A DNA stretch of 64,000 nucleotides, from assembly GCF_014191255.1 (NCBI RefSeq), contig NZ_JACHWH010000001.1, positions 1,178,001-1,242,000 on the forward strand, given 5' to 3'. Positions within the stretch are counted from its first letter, which is position 1. Each line of letters begins with the position of its first letter. The notes under the pieces are model-generated. The model had not been told where the DNA came from. It saw nothing but the letters and a program-made list of their open reading frames with translations, and made no database searches. This stretch comes from Amycolatopsis bartoniae (GTDB lineage Bacteria; Actinomycetota; Actinomycetes; Mycobacteriales; Pseudonocardiaceae). Shown piece after piece: positions 42,771 to 51,203 of the stretch. Position numbers and translations under genes: made by a program.

Positions 42771-43331
42771 CTACCCGCGCCGAGCCACCGCCAGCAACGC
42801 CGCGGCCGCCATCCGGCCCTGCCGCGCGGGGTCCGTCCGGCCGAAGATCCCCGCCGTGACCATGGCTCCTTCGGCCAGCAGCAGCAGCTGAGCGGACAGT
42901 TCGGCGGGCAGCCCCGCCGCGGCGACCAGCTCGTCCAGAAGCCGCCGAAACGCCTCTTTGTGGTGACGCGCCTGCCGCGTCACGCCCTCCGAAACCGCCC
43001 CGAGCTCGCCGTGGGAGTTGATCCACGCGCAACCGCGGAACCCGGGCTCGGCGAACCACAGCTCCAGCCAGTCGAAGACGGCGAGGACGCGGCGCTCGGG
43101 GTCGTCGAACTGCTCGACGTACTCGCTCAGCCGGGCGCGCCAGCGCGTGTCGCGGCGCTCCAGGTACGCCTCGACGAGCTGCTCCTTCGCCGGGAACAGC
43201 TGGTACAGCCGCTTGAGCGAGACGCCGGAGGCGGTGCGGATGTCGTCCATGCCGACGGTCTGGATGCCGCGGGCGTAGAACAGCTCCTCGGCGGCGTCGA
43301 GCAGTTTCGCCCTGGCAGTGTCGCTGTCCAT
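42771..43331 (-). CDS. TetR-family regulator
   Basis: 186 aa from ATG 43331 (MDSDTARAKLLDAAEELFYA). The helix-turn-helix reads GIQTVGMDDIRTASGVSLKR then LYQLFPAKEQLVEAYLERRD. The C-terminal domain has FRGCAWINSHGELG, typical of the TetR_C_33-like group whose members often control oxidoreductases or efflux. It begins two bases after the DinB-like gene (TAG CG ATG), so the two form an operon. Ligand unknown. Confidence 0.87.
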   Translation of the reverse strand: MDSDTARAKLLDAAEELFYARGIQTVGMDDIRTASGVSLKRLYQLFPAKEQLVEAYLERRDTRWRARLSEYVEQFDDPERRVLAVFDWLELWFAEPGFRGCAWINSHGELGAVSEGVTRQARHHKEAFRRLLDELVAAAGLPAELSAQLLLLAEGAMVTAGIFGRTDPARQGRMAAAALLAVARRG

Positions 43332-43333
43332 CG

Positions 43334-43795
43334 CTATCCCTTGCCGCGCAGGACGTCCCGGGTCAGTTCGAGGTGACCGAGGTGCTGCGCCAGCTCCTCG
43401 TACACGTGCTGGAACGCGCCGCCAGCCGAGCGCCCGGCGGGCTTGTCGCGGTGGCGGTCCACCGGCGCCTCCCGCAGCGGCGCCCGCGGATCCGCGGCGA
43501 CGACGTCCGCGCGGAACTGCTGCTTCACCTGCTCGACCCGGGCCACGAGGTCCGTCACGGCACCCGTGGCGGAGAACTCGGCTTCGCGATCGCGCTCCAC
43601 CGGCCGCCCCGACACCAGCCGTCCGGCCCACCACTCGACCACGCCGAGGCAGTGCGTGACGATCGCGTACGGGGAGTTCGCTCCCGGCAGGTCCGGCCGC
43701 CGATTCGCCAGCTCGTCGCCGAGGTCTTCGAGGACGGCGGCCATGCTGTCGAGCGCTTTCTCCGCGTAGTACAGGTAGTCGTCCGCGCTGATCAC
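43334..43795 (-). CDS. DinB/DUF664 superfamily protein
   Basis: 153 aa from GTG 43795 (VISADDYLYYAEKALDSMAA). A four-helix bundle with metal-ligand-like His in YAIVTHCLGVVEWWAGRLVS and a second pair in AFQHVYEELAQHLGHLELTR; the Trp-rich second helix is usual for the DUF664/MDMPI-N group, which includes mycothiol-dependent enzymes and S-transferases. Reaction unknown. Co-transcribed with the TetR gene behind it and divergent from the HxlR gene. Confidence 0.8.
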   Translation of the reverse strand: MISADDYLYYAEKALDSMAAVLEDLGDELANRRPDLPGANSPYAIVTHCLGVVEWWAGRLVSGRPVERDREAEFSATGAVTDLVARVEQVKQQFRADVVAADPRAPLREAPVDRHRDKPAGRSAGGAFQHVYEELAQHLGHLELTRDVLRGKG

Positions 43796-43885
43796 GCTGC
43801 GGCCTCCCCAAGTCGCTCCGCCGGTCACCAGGACGTTACGCCACCGTCCTTCCTGGAACGGCCCGCACCGTGGATGCTGTTGCCC

Positions 43886-44167
43886 ATGAGAAGCACGATC
43901 GACCTCCTGGGGCGGCGCTGGATGCTGCGGATCATCTGGGAACTCAGCTCCAGCCCGGCCGGCTTCCGTGAGATGCAACGCCGGTGCGGGAACATGTCGT
44001 CGAGCGTGCTGTCGAGCCGCCTCAGCGAGCTGACCGCCGCCCGGCTGGTGACCGGCGACGCGGGCCGCTACCGCCTCACGCCGCTCGGCGAGGACCTCGT
44101 CCGCGCCCTGCAACCGTTGCGGGAGTGGAACACCAAGTGGGAGCAGGAGACACCGACCGTCCATTGA
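43886..44167 (+). CDS. HxlR-family regulator
   Basis: 93 aa. A winged helix with LLGRRWMLRIIWELSSSPAG, FREMQRRCGNMSSSVLSSRL and SELTAARLVTGDAGRYRLTP. Short for the family but complete. The start is uncertain: ATG 43886 or ATG 43874 (adding MLLP); no clear ribosome binding site, so it may be leaderless. It lacks the conserved N-terminal redox cysteine of HypR/YodB-type members. Divergent from the DinB-TetR pair, which it may control; convergent with the VWA gene, 4 bp apart. Confidence 0.82.
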   Translation: MRSTIDLLGRRWMLRIIWELSSSPAGFREMQRRCGNMSSSVLSSRLSELTAARLVTGDAGRYRLTPLGEDLVRALQPLREWNTKWEQETPTVH

Positions 44168-44171
44168 GGAC

Positions 44172-45545
44172 TCAGCTCGGCAGCAGCTCGGTGACCAGTC
44201 GCGTCAGCTGCCGCAGGTTCCGGCACTCGTGCATCGGCACCACCCTGGCGTACTCCAGCGCCGCGGAATCCCCGGTGCCCCACGCCGAACGCGGTTCGGG
44301 GTTGAGCCAGTACACGTGCTTCGCGCGGCCGGCGATCTCGCGCACCGCCGCCAGGTTCGGGTCACCACCGTTGGTGCGCCCGTCGCCCAGGATCAGCACC
44401 GACGTACGCGGGCCGACGGCGTCCGGCCAGCCCTCGACGAAACTGCCCAGCGAGTCCCCGTAGTCGCTGCTCATCCCCCACCGCGTCAGCTTCGCCTCGC
44501 TGAGGATGCGGCGCGCGAGCCCTTCCGGATCGGCCGCGCCCGCGGTGACCAGGCCGGTGATCTCGTCGGTCAGCTCGACGAACGCGAAGGTCCGGACCTT
44601 GCTGAACTGGTCGGCCAGCGCCTGCACGAGCTGCAGCGTGAACTGCGCGAAACCCGCGACCGAGCCGGACATGTCGCACAGCAGCACGAGTTCCGGGCGG
44701 CCGGGCCGGCGCTCACGCATTGCCGGGCGCATCGGCACGCCACCCGTGGCCAGCGACCGGCGCAGCGTTCGGCGCAGGTCGATCTGGCCGCGTCGCGCCC
44801 GGCGACGGCGGGCCGCGAGACGGGTCGCGAGCTTGCGCGACAACGGCTGGATGGTGCGCCGCAGTTCGGCGAGCTGACGGCTGCTGGCGTTGGTGAAGCT
44901 GACGAGATCGGTCTGCGGGGCCACGGCGTGCCGGGCGATGCGGTCGCGCCCGCGGTATTCGGCGGTGCGGCGGCGCGCCTCGGCCTGCACCTGCTCGCGG
45001 AACGCGGCGATGCGCGACTGGGCCTCCTGCCGGGCGAGCGCCTCCCCCAGCCCGTCGCCCTGGTCACCCCGAATCGCCGCGAGCACTCGGTTGAGCAACG
45101 CGTCCGGCCGCACCCGCTCCAGTGTCTGGTACGCGGACCAGCCGCTCATACCGCCCGCGCCGGAACCGCCCCGGCCGAACGAGCCGTACTGCCCGAACAC
45201 CTCGACCCCGGCCGCGGCGAGCGCCCTCATGCGCTCGCCGTCGCCCTCGGCGAGGGCTTCGACGAGGGCGCTGCGCAGGTCCGCGAGGTCCGTGGTCTCC
45301 GCCGTCGTTTCGGCCGTGCCCACGGCGACGGGGAAGTAGAGGTCGAACAGTGCGTCGAAGGTCGCGCGCTGCCCGGACCGGCGCAGCAGGGTGGCGGCGA
45401 GCGCGGCCCGCAGCTGTTCGCGGTCGGCGAGGCCGAGCACGTCGATCGCGGCGCCCGCGTCGATGGTCTCGCCCGGGCCCACGCCGATCCCGTGCTCCCG
45501 CAGGGCTCCGACGAACTCGACCAGCCTGCCGGACAGCGCGCTCAT
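44172..45545 (-). CDS. VWA-domain protein (CoxE-like)
   Basis: 457 aa from ATG 45545. The N-terminal helical CoxE-type region has LVEFVGALREHGIGVGPGET and LLRRSGQRATFDALFDLYFP. A Gly-rich link (YGSFGRGGSGAGGMSG, about 132-147) and an Arg-rich segment follow, then a C-terminal von Willebrand A domain with MIDAS motif LLCDMSGSVAGF (DxSxS) and LILGDGRTNGG. Such proteins work with the MoxR ATPase encoded immediately upstream to mature metalloenzymes or act as chaperone pairs. The start overlaps the moxR stop by four bases (ATGA). The client is not evident. Confidence 0.9.
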   Translation of the reverse strand: MSALSGRLVEFVGALREHGIGVGPGETIDAGAAIDVLGLADREQLRAALAATLLRRSGQRATFDALFDLYFPVAVGTAETTAETTDLADLRSALVEALAEGDGERMRALAAAGVEVFGQYGSFGRGGSGAGGMSGWSAYQTLERVRPDALLNRVLAAIRGDQGDGLGEALARQEAQSRIAAFREQVQAEARRRTAEYRGRDRIARHAVAPQTDLVSFTNASSRQLAELRRTIQPLSRKLATRLAARRRRARRGQIDLRRTLRRSLATGGVPMRPAMRERRPGRPELVLLCDMSGSVAGFAQFTLQLVQALADQFSKVRTFAFVELTDEITGLVTAGAADPEGLARRILSEAKLTRWGMSSDYGDSLGSFVEGWPDAVGPRTSVLILGDGRTNGGDPNLAAVREIAGRAKHVYWLNPEPRSAWGTGDSAALEYARVVPMHECRNLRQLTRLVTELLPS

Positions 45546-46429
45546 GACGAGGCCGGGTCCAGCAGCCGGTCCAGCCGCAGCTCGGCCGCGGCCTTCTGGT
45601 GATCGCTCTGGTACTTCAGCAGCACGCCCAGCGTCGACTCGACGACCTGCTCGTCGAGGGTGTCCGCGCCGAGGGCGAGCAACGTGCGCGCCCAGTCGAC
45701 GGTTTCGGCGATGGACGGCGCCTTGCGCAGGTCCATCTCCCGCAACGCGCCGACGACGCGCACGACGGACTCGGCCAGCCGCTCGTCGAGGTCGGGCACC
45801 TTGAGCGCGACGATGTCGCGTTCCAGCTCGGCGGACGGGAAGTCCAGGTGCAGGAACAGGCAGCGCCGCTTGAGCGCCTCGGACAGCTCGCGCGTCGCGT
45901 TGGAGGTCAGCAGCACGAACGGCCTGCGGGCGGCGGTGATGGTGCCCAGCTCGGGCACGGTGACCTGGAAGTCGCCGAGGACCTCCAGCAGCAGGCCCTC
46001 CATCTCGACGTCGGCCTTGTCGGTCTCGTCGATCAGCAGGACCGTCGGGTCGGGGTTGCGGATCGCCTTCAGCAGCGGGCGCGGCAGCAGGAACTCCTCG
46101 CTGAACACCTCGTCGCGCGCCTCGGCCCAGCCCTCGTCGCGGCCGGCGGTGATGCGCAGCAGCTGCTTGGCGTGGTTCCACTCGTACAGCGCGCGGGCCT
46201 CGTCGATGCCCTCGTAGCACTGCAGCCGGACGAGGTCGCTGCTCGTGGCCTCGGCGACGGCGCGGGCCAGCTCGGTCTTGCCGACACCGGCCGGGCCCTC
46301 GACCAGCAGCGGTTTGCCGAGCCGGTCGGCCAGGTAGACGGTGGTGGCGACCGGCGTGGAGGCCAGGTACCCGACCGCGGCCAGCCGCTCGACGACCTCG
46401 CCGACCGAACCGAACAACGGTTCCTGCAT
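45542..46429 (-). CDS. MoxR-type AAA+ ATPase
   Basis: 295 aa from ATG 46429, positioned by GGGAGGAACCG. Walker A is LLVEGPAGVGKTELARAVAE, followed by LVRLQCYEGIDEARALYEWN. Walker B is TVLLIDETDKADVEMEGLLL, sensor 1 FVLLTSNATRELSEALKRRC. This is the CoxD-like branch of MoxR ATPases. It forms a translationally coupled pair with the CoxE/VWA gene. Known pairs insert metal or remodel oxidoreductases; no oxidoreductase gene is next to this one. Confidence 0.92.
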   Translation of the reverse strand: MQEPLFGSVGEVVERLAAVGYLASTPVATTVYLADRLGKPLLVEGPAGVGKTELARAVAEATSSDLVRLQCYEGIDEARALYEWNHAKQLLRITAGRDEGWAEARDEVFSEEFLLPRPLLKAIRNPDPTVLLIDETDKADVEMEGLLLEVLGDFQVTVPELGTITAARRPFVLLTSNATRELSEALKRRCLFLHLDFPSAELERDIVALKVPDLDERLAESVVRVVGALREMDLRKAPSIAETVDWARTLLALGADTLDEQVVESTLGVLLKYQSDHQKAAAELRLDRLLDPASS

Positions 46430-46507
46430 CGGTTCCTCCCGTTCCACGGCAACCCGCCCATTCTCCGACTCCTGAGTGAGCGCTTGGTCAGGAGGTGTGC
46501 AACGTCA

Positions 46508-46831
46508 CTACCCGTGGGTCCGGCGTTCGTCGCGCAGCCGGTCACGCCGCGTCATCCCGCGGCGCCGGATCAGTTCGGCGGGCACCGGGATCGTCACGCT
46601 GAGCGACCACTGTTCGTCGCCGGAGACGAGCTGGAAGGTGACCAGACCGAGCCAGCCGCCCTCCTCGCGCTGGATCCACTCGTGCAGCATCCCCGGCGCC
46701 TCCGGCTCGATGCGCAGCGCATCGGGGTTACGCGGGCCGTGCTCGTCCAGACCCAGTCTGAGCAGGCGCCGAACCTGGACCCAGACCCGCCGGGGCGGAG
46801 TCAACGAACGTACCCACGGCGGCCGGTCCAC
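46508..46831 (-). CDS. Hypothetical protein
   Basis: 107 aa from GTG 46831 (VDRPPWVRSLTPPRRVWVQV). Basic N-terminus, a middle with alternating strands (GMLHEWIQREEGGWLGLVTF, QLVSGDEQWSLSVTIPVPAE) and an Arg-rich C-terminus (LIRRRGMTRRDRLRDERRTH). No membrane segment and no recognised family. It lies upstream of moxR on the same strand with a 78-bp gap. Codon use looks like neighbouring genes. Confidence 0.6.
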   Translation of the reverse strand: MDRPPWVRSLTPPRRVWVQVRRLLRLGLDEHGPRNPDALRIEPEAPGMLHEWIQREEGGWLGLVTFQLVSGDEQWSLSVTIPVPAELIRRRGMTRRDRLRDERRTHG

Positions 46832-46950
46832 GTGCTCTCCCTACCCCTGACACCGGAGCCGGACCGGCTGCTTCCCCCAGTCGGCCCGACTTCTCGAACG
46901 CTAGAACACACGTTCGATGATTACAAGGTGTCAGCGGACACGGAGCTGAC

Positions 46951-47301
46951 TCAGAGTGACAGGAACCGCAGGACGAGCGCCGCGGCGGCCAGGAACAGGA
47001 GGAAGGTCGCGGGCGGCATCCCCGCGAGGTCCTTCTTGCGCACGTGGGCGCCCACGGCCAGCAGGAAGTACAGGACCACGCCGATGGCGGCGGCGATCCC
47101 GAGCGGCGCCCACCAGATCCCGGCGATCAGCCCGGCCGCGCCCGCGAACTCGCAGGCGGCGAGGAACGGGAAGAGGCGCAGCGGCACGCCGATCCCGGTG
47201 AGGCTGTCGACGATCTGCTGGGCGCGGCGGAGCTTGCCCGCGCCCGAGACGACGAGCGCGAGCGACAGCACGGCGGCCACGATGACGTAGGCCAGAAGCA
47301 T
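46951..47301 (-). CDS. DoxX-family membrane protein
   Basis: 116 aa, four membrane helices: MLLAYVIVAAVLSLALVVSG, LFPFLAACEFAGAAGLIAGI, LGIAAAIGVVLYFLLAVGAH and ATFLLFLAAAALVLRFL. The opening SGAGKLRR and the central E-F-A-G-A-A-G-L motif mark the DoxX/DoxD-like family. Some family members take part in thiosulfate or redox homeostasis at the membrane, but most, like this one, have no assigned task. Confidence 0.85.
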   Translation of the reverse strand: MLLAYVIVAAVLSLALVVSGAGKLRRAQQIVDSLTGIGVPLRLFPFLAACEFAGAAGLIAGIWWAPLGIAAAIGVVLYFLLAVGAHVRKKDLAGMPPATFLLFLAAAALVLRFLSL

Positions 47302-47368
47302 GAATCCCCCACGGTCCGGGAACGGAGTCAGTGCATTGTGGCCGTTCCCGGCCGCGGGGGCCAGTGCG

Positions 47369-48031
47369 TCAGCCGGACATGCACCAGTTGCCGCTGGTGC
47401 TGGAGATGGGCAGCTGAAAGGACTTCGAGGTGCCCGAGGCGGACGCCTGCAGGGTGAGCGTGCCGCTGCTGCCGGTGACCTGCGGGGGACTCACCTCGGA
47501 GTAGGTCACCTGCGCGGGGATCTGGTCCATTGTGGTCCGGATCTGCTGCATTTCGGAGTCGCTGATGGGCGTGCAGGACAACGGCTGGAAAGCGTCGCTG
47601 TCGCGGTTGTTGTAGGCGTCGATGATGGCCTGTTCGAGCGCGTCCGGAGTGGACTTGCCGATGCCGCCGCTCGCCGCCGCCGTGCTGCTGCGGGAGGAGG
47701 CGGACTTGCTGGACGCGGTGGCGCTCGGGCGCGACGGCTGCGTGGAAGGCGCGGGCGAGGCGGAGGTTTTGGAGTCGCCGCCGGACAGCAGGACGGCGGC
47801 GGTGATCCCGCCGCCGACGATCACGAGCACACCGATCACGACGCCGACGATGAGCCCGGTCCTGTTCCGCCGCGGCGGTTGCCCACCGGGGAAGCCGGGG
47901 TAACCGGGGTAGCCACCGGGCTGCTGCGGGTACTGGCCCTGCTGGTACTGGTACGGCTGCGGCGGCCCGTAGGGCCCCTGCGGCGGCTGCCCCTGCGGCG
48001 GCGGGTACTGCCCCTGCGGCGGATAGGTCAT
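47369..48031 (-). CDS. Pro/Gln-rich membrane-anchored protein
   Basis: 220 aa from ATG 48031 behind GGGGGGACTCC. Residues 1-52 are Pro/Gln/Gly/Tyr repeats (PPQGQYPPPQGQPPQGPYG, then QYPQQPGGYPGYPGFPGGQP). One membrane helix follows at about 59-81 (LIVGVVIGVLVIVGGGITAA), then a Ser/Ala/Thr-rich linker and an outside domain of about 95 residues with two cysteines (LSCTPISDSE, NWCMSG). The layout is that of actinobacterial DUF4878-like or lumazine-binding-like cell-surface proteins. The Pro-rich cytoplasmic tail may bind cytoskeletal or kinase partners. Function unknown. Confidence 0.75.
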   Translation of the reverse strand: MTYPPQGQYPPPQGQPPQGPYGPPQPYQYQQGQYPQQPGGYPGYPGFPGGQPPRRNRTGLIVGVVIGVLVIVGGGITAAVLLSGGDSKTSASPAPSTQPSRPSATASSKSASSRSSTAAASGGIGKSTPDALEQAIIDAYNNRDSDAFQPLSCTPISDSEMQQIRTTMDQIPAQVTYSEVSPPQVTGSSGTLTLQASASGTSKSFQLPISSTSGNWCMSG

Positions 48032-48285
48032 GGAGTCCCCCCTTGTTCGCTGTTCGGACGCAACGCTATCGCGGTTGGTTCCGCAGTCCGCTCGCGGTGT
48101 GGATCTTCGGACCCCGCAAGGGAAATCCACGGCAGCCTTGCCCGCACGGGGGGCCGGACCATCAGCGCGCGGACCGGGTCGACGCGGGCGCAGGTATCTC
48201 CGGCAATTCCCCTATGCCGTGACAACCAGTCTCGTCACGCGACGACGCCCCCACGCGCCGCGCGGTTCTCACAGCTCAACCTCTG

Positions 48286-48359
48286 CGCCCTGGGCAGGAC
48301 TCGAACCTGCGACCTAGAGATTAGAAGGCTCTTGCTCTATCCAGCTGAGCTACCAGGGC
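48286..48359 (-). tRNA. tRNA-Arg (UCU anticodon)
   Basis: On the minus strand GCCCTGG pairs with CCAGGGC plus discriminator G. The D-arm is GCTC...GAGC, the anticodon stem AGAGC/TCTCT around loop CTTCTAA (anticodon TCT, Arg AGA/AGG), and the T-arm GCAGG-TTCGAGT-CCTGC. The last anticodon-stem pair (31-39) is C-U, a mismatch; the other four pair. CCA is not encoded. Reads rare AGA/AGG codons in a GC-rich genome. Confidence 0.93.
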
Positions 48360-48446
48360 CTGGCGCCGACGCCCGCTGCAGGTCACGGCCGCGCCTGCAG
48401 TTTAGTCAACGTCACCCCTGCTATCGCTGGACACCGGCTGATCGTT

Positions 48447-49178
48447 TCAACCCCTGCCGAGGAAGGGCATCTTCGTGGCCGTGATGGTCATGAACTGGAC
48501 GTTCGCCTCCAGGGGCAGGCCCGCCATGTACAGCACGGCCTCCGCGACGTGCGCCGGGTCGAAGGTGGGTTCCGGGCGCACCGAGCCGTCCGCCTGGCGG
48601 GCCCCTTCCGCTATCCCCGCCGTCATGTCCGTCGCCGCGTTGCCTATGTCGATTTGACCACACGCGATGTCGTACGGACGCCCATCCAGGGCCACTGCCT
48701 TGGTCAAGCCCGTGATCGCGTGCTTCGTCGCGGTGTAGGCGGCGCTTCCCGGGCGGGGCGCGTGCGCCGAGATCGAACCGTTGTTGATGATCCGGCCGCC
48801 CTGCGGCCGCTGGTCCTTCATGAGCCGGACCGCCTGGCGGGCGCACAGGAACGCACCCGTCAGGTTGACGTCCACCGTCTGGCGCCAGGCCGCCACGTCC
48901 AGCTCCGCCACGTCACCCGACGGGCCGAACGTACCGGCGTTGTTGACCAGCAGGTCGAGGCGCCCCCATTCGCGGCGCACCGCCGCGAACAGGGCCTCGA
49001 CCTGCTGCTCGTCCGCCACGTCGGTCGGCACGACCAGTGCCGCCCCGCCCGACGCCGTCTCCGCCAGCGCCTCCGGGCGGCGACCCGCGAGCGCGACCTG
49101 GTAACCCGCGCCGAGCAGGGCGCGCGCGATCACCCTGCCCAGGCCGGACCCGGCCCCGGTCACCACCGCCGTCGGCAT
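48447..49178 (-). CDS. SDR-family oxidoreductase
   Basis: 243 aa. Rossmann motif [24 protein letters not shown] at [14 protein letters not shown], catalytic Ser in [20 protein letters not shown] and the Tyr-Lys pair YTATK. Classical short-chain dehydrogenase; the Arg in AGRR after strand 2 suggests NADP. The substrate is unknown. It starts four bases after lpd on the same strand, so it may be co-transcribed with it. Confidence 0.87.
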   Translation of the reverse strand: MPTAVVTGAGSGLGRVIARALLGAGYQVALAGRRPEALAETASGGAALVVPTDVADEQQVEALFAAVRREWGRLDLLVNNAGTFGPSGDVAELDVAAWRQTVDVNLTGAFLCARQAVRLMKDQRPQGGRIINNGSISAHAPRPGSAAYTATKHAITGLTKAVALDGRPYDIACGQIDIGNAATDMTAGIAEGARQADGSVRPEPTFDPAHVAEAVLYMAGLPLEANVQFMTITATKMPFLGRG

Positions 49179-49182
49179 CGGC

Positions 49183-50580
49183 TCAGAAGTTGATCATGTG
49201 GCCGGCGAGACCGTGGACGGCCTCCTTGACCGCCTCGCCGAGCGTCGGGTGCGCGTGCACGTTCCGCGCCACCTCGTGCACCGTCAGGTCCCACTGCTGC
49301 GCCAGCGTCAGCTCCGGCAGCAGCTCGGTGACGTCCGGCCCGATCAGGTGCGCGCCCAGCAGCTCGCCGTGCTTCGCGTCGGACAGGATCTTCACGAAGC
49401 CGCCCGGGTCGGCCAGGCCGTGGGCCTTGCCGTTCGCGGTGAACGGGAACTTCGCGACCTGCACGTCGAAGCCCTTCTCCCGCGCCTGCTCCTCCGTGTA
49501 CCCGAAGGAGGCGACCTGCGGCTGGCAGTAGGTGGCGCGCGGGATCATGACGTAGTCGAGCTCCATCGTCTCGGCCCCGCCGATGGTCTCCGCCGCCACG
49601 ATGCCCATCGACTCGGCCGCGTGCGCCAGCATCAGCTTCGCGGTCACGTCCCCGATCGCGTAGATGTGCGGCACGTTCGTGCGGCAGCGCCCGTCGACGG
49701 CGATCGCGCGACGCTCGGTGAGCTCGACGCCCGTCTTCTCCAGCCCGTAGCCCTCGACCCGCGGCTGGAACCCGATCGCCTGCAGCACCTTGTCGGCTTC
49801 CAGGGTCTGCTGGGAGCCGTTCGACGAGACGGTGACCTTGACCTTGTCGCCGCTGTCGTCGATGGCCTCGACCTTCGTGGAGGTGAGCACCTTGATGCCG
49901 AGCTTCTTGTACCGCTTGGCCAGCTCCTTGGACACCTCGGCGTCCTCCAGCGGCACCATCCGGTCCAGGAACTCGACGATGGTCACGTCGACGCCGTAGT
50001 TGTGCAGCACGTAGGCGAACTCGACGCCGATCGCGCCGGCGCCCGCGATGATGATGCTGCCGGGCAGCTCACGCGAGAGGATCTGCTCCTCGTACGTCAC
50101 CACGCGCTCGCTGAGCGTGGTGCCGGGCAGCAGGCGCGTGGTGGCGCCCGCGGCGATGATGCAGTTGTCGAACGTCACCGTCTCGGTGCCGTTCGCCGTG
50201 GCGACCTCGAGCGTGTTCGGGTCGGTGAAGGTCCCGCGCCCGTCGTACTCGGTGATCTTGTTCTTCTTCATCAGGAAGTGGACGCCCTTGACCCGGCCGT
50301 CCGCCACCGAGCGGCTGCGGTCGAACGCCGCGCCGAAGTCGAAGCGGATCTCCCCGTCGGAGGAGATGCCGAAGGTCTTCGCCTCCTGCTGGACCAGGTG
50401 GGCGAGCTCGGCGTTGCGCAGGAGCGCCTTCGAGGGGATGCAGCCCACGTTCAGGCAGACCCCGCCCCAGTACTTCTCCTCCACGATCGCCGTCTTCAGT
50501 CCGAGCTGTGCCGCCCGGATCGCCGCGACATACCCGCCAGGCCCGGCGCCCAGCACCACAACGTCGAAATGTTCAGACAT
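49183..50580 (-). CDS. lpd: Dihydrolipoyl dehydrogenase (E3)
   Basis: 465 aa. FAD motif [20 protein letters not shown], redox disulfide Cys42-Cys47 in [19 protein letters not shown] site [20 protein letters not shown], second FAD motif [20 protein letters not shown], and the catalytic His-Glu pair in [17 protein letters not shown]. This is the canonical E3 that reoxidises lipoamide for pyruvate and 2-oxoglutarate dehydrogenases. It serves AceE (5501-8311), from which it is 41 kb away. The other disulfide reductase of the window (21735-23129) has a different active-site sequence. Confidence 0.96.
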   Translation of the reverse strand: MSEHFDVVVLGAGPGGYVAAIRAAQLGLKTAIVEEKYWGGVCLNVGCIPSKALLRNAELAHLVQQEAKTFGISSDGEIRFDFGAAFDRSRSVADGRVKGVHFLMKKNKITEYDGRGTFTDPNTLEVATANGTETVTFDNCIIAAGATTRLLPGTTLSERVVTYEEQILSRELPGSIIIAGAGAIGVEFAYVLHNYGVDVTIVEFLDRMVPLEDAEVSKELAKRYKKLGIKVLTSTKVEAIDDSGDKVKVTVSSNGSQQTLEADKVLQAIGFQPRVEGYGLEKTGVELTERRAIAVDGRCRTNVPHIYAIGDVTAKLMLAHAAESMGIVAAETIGGAETMELDYVMIPRATYCQPQVASFGYTEEQAREKGFDVQVAKFPFTANGKAHGLADPGGFVKILSDAKHGELLGAHLIGPDVTELLPELTLAQQWDLTVHEVARNVHAHPTLGEAVKEAVHGLAGHMINF

Positions 50581-50646
50581 GCACCCAGACTATGCCGCCG
50601 GGGGGCGCGTCGTTCGCGGTGGTCGAGGGCGCCGGGGAGGCGGAAA

Positions 50647-51051
50647 TCAGACCCGTTCGAGGACGACGACGGGGATCTTCCGGTCGGTCTTCTTCTGGTA
50701 CTCGTCGTAGTCCGGCCACACCTTCGCCATGACGGGCCAGAGCTTCTCGCGCTCCTCGTCGCCGGCGGTACGGGCCCTCGCGGTGAACTTGTCGGCCCGG
50801 ACCTGCACCTTCACCTCGGGGTTGGCCTGCAGGTTGAGGTACCAGCCCGGGTGCTTCGGGTCGCCGCCCTTGGACGCGACGATGACGTAGTCGCCGTCGA
50901 CCTCCTGGTAGATGAGCGGGAACTTGCGGTCCTCACCGCTCTTGCGCCCCTTCGTCGTCAGGATCAGGCAGGGCACGCCGGGCTGCCAGTCGTGACCCTC
51001 CTCACCGTTCGTCTCCTCGTAGCGGCGGACGTGTTCCTCGCCGTAAAGCAT
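50647..51051 (-). CDS. Deazaflavin (F420)-dependent nitroreductase-like protein
   Basis: 134 aa. The Ddn fold is shown by GVPCLILTTKGRKSGEDRKF PLIYQEVDG, then YVIVASKGGDPKHPGWYLNL and ANPEVKVQVRADKFTARART, ending in a WPDYDEYQKKTDRKIPVVVL tail. The TTKGRKSG/P and SKGG..HPGWYLNL motifs bind coenzyme F420. Known members reduce quinones or nitroimidazoles. Substrate here unknown. The divergent LacI gene starts 152 bp away. Confidence 0.9.
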   Translation of the reverse strand: MLYGEEHVRRYEETNGEEGHDWQPGVPCLILTTKGRKSGEDRKFPLIYQEVDGDYVIVASKGGDPKHPGWYLNLQANPEVKVQVRADKFTARARTAGDEEREKLWPVMAKVWPDYDEYQKKTDRKIPVVVLERV

Positions 51052-51172
51052 GCGCGCTTCCTTTCGTCGGTCCGGGACCCAAGGGACAACGCGTCGGCGC
51101 CGGAAGTTAATCCGACCCGATCGAGTGCATCTGACCAGGCAAAATCCGGGAACCCACCTAGAATTCGGGGCT

Positions 51173-51188
51173 GTTGAGAGCGCTTGCC
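51173..51188 (+). promoter_or_regulatory. LacI-type operator-like site
   Basis: The stretch ending TTGAGAGCGCTTGCCG, just before the LacI-family gene, holds the AGCGCT core flanked by GAG/TTG, like the CebR-type operators with a central GCGC of actinobacteria. The dyad is imperfect (TGAGAGCGCTTGC). It lies 15-30 bp before the start codon, suiting autoregulation. Confidence 0.4.
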
Positions 51189-51203
51189 GCCAGGGGAGGA
51201 CGG

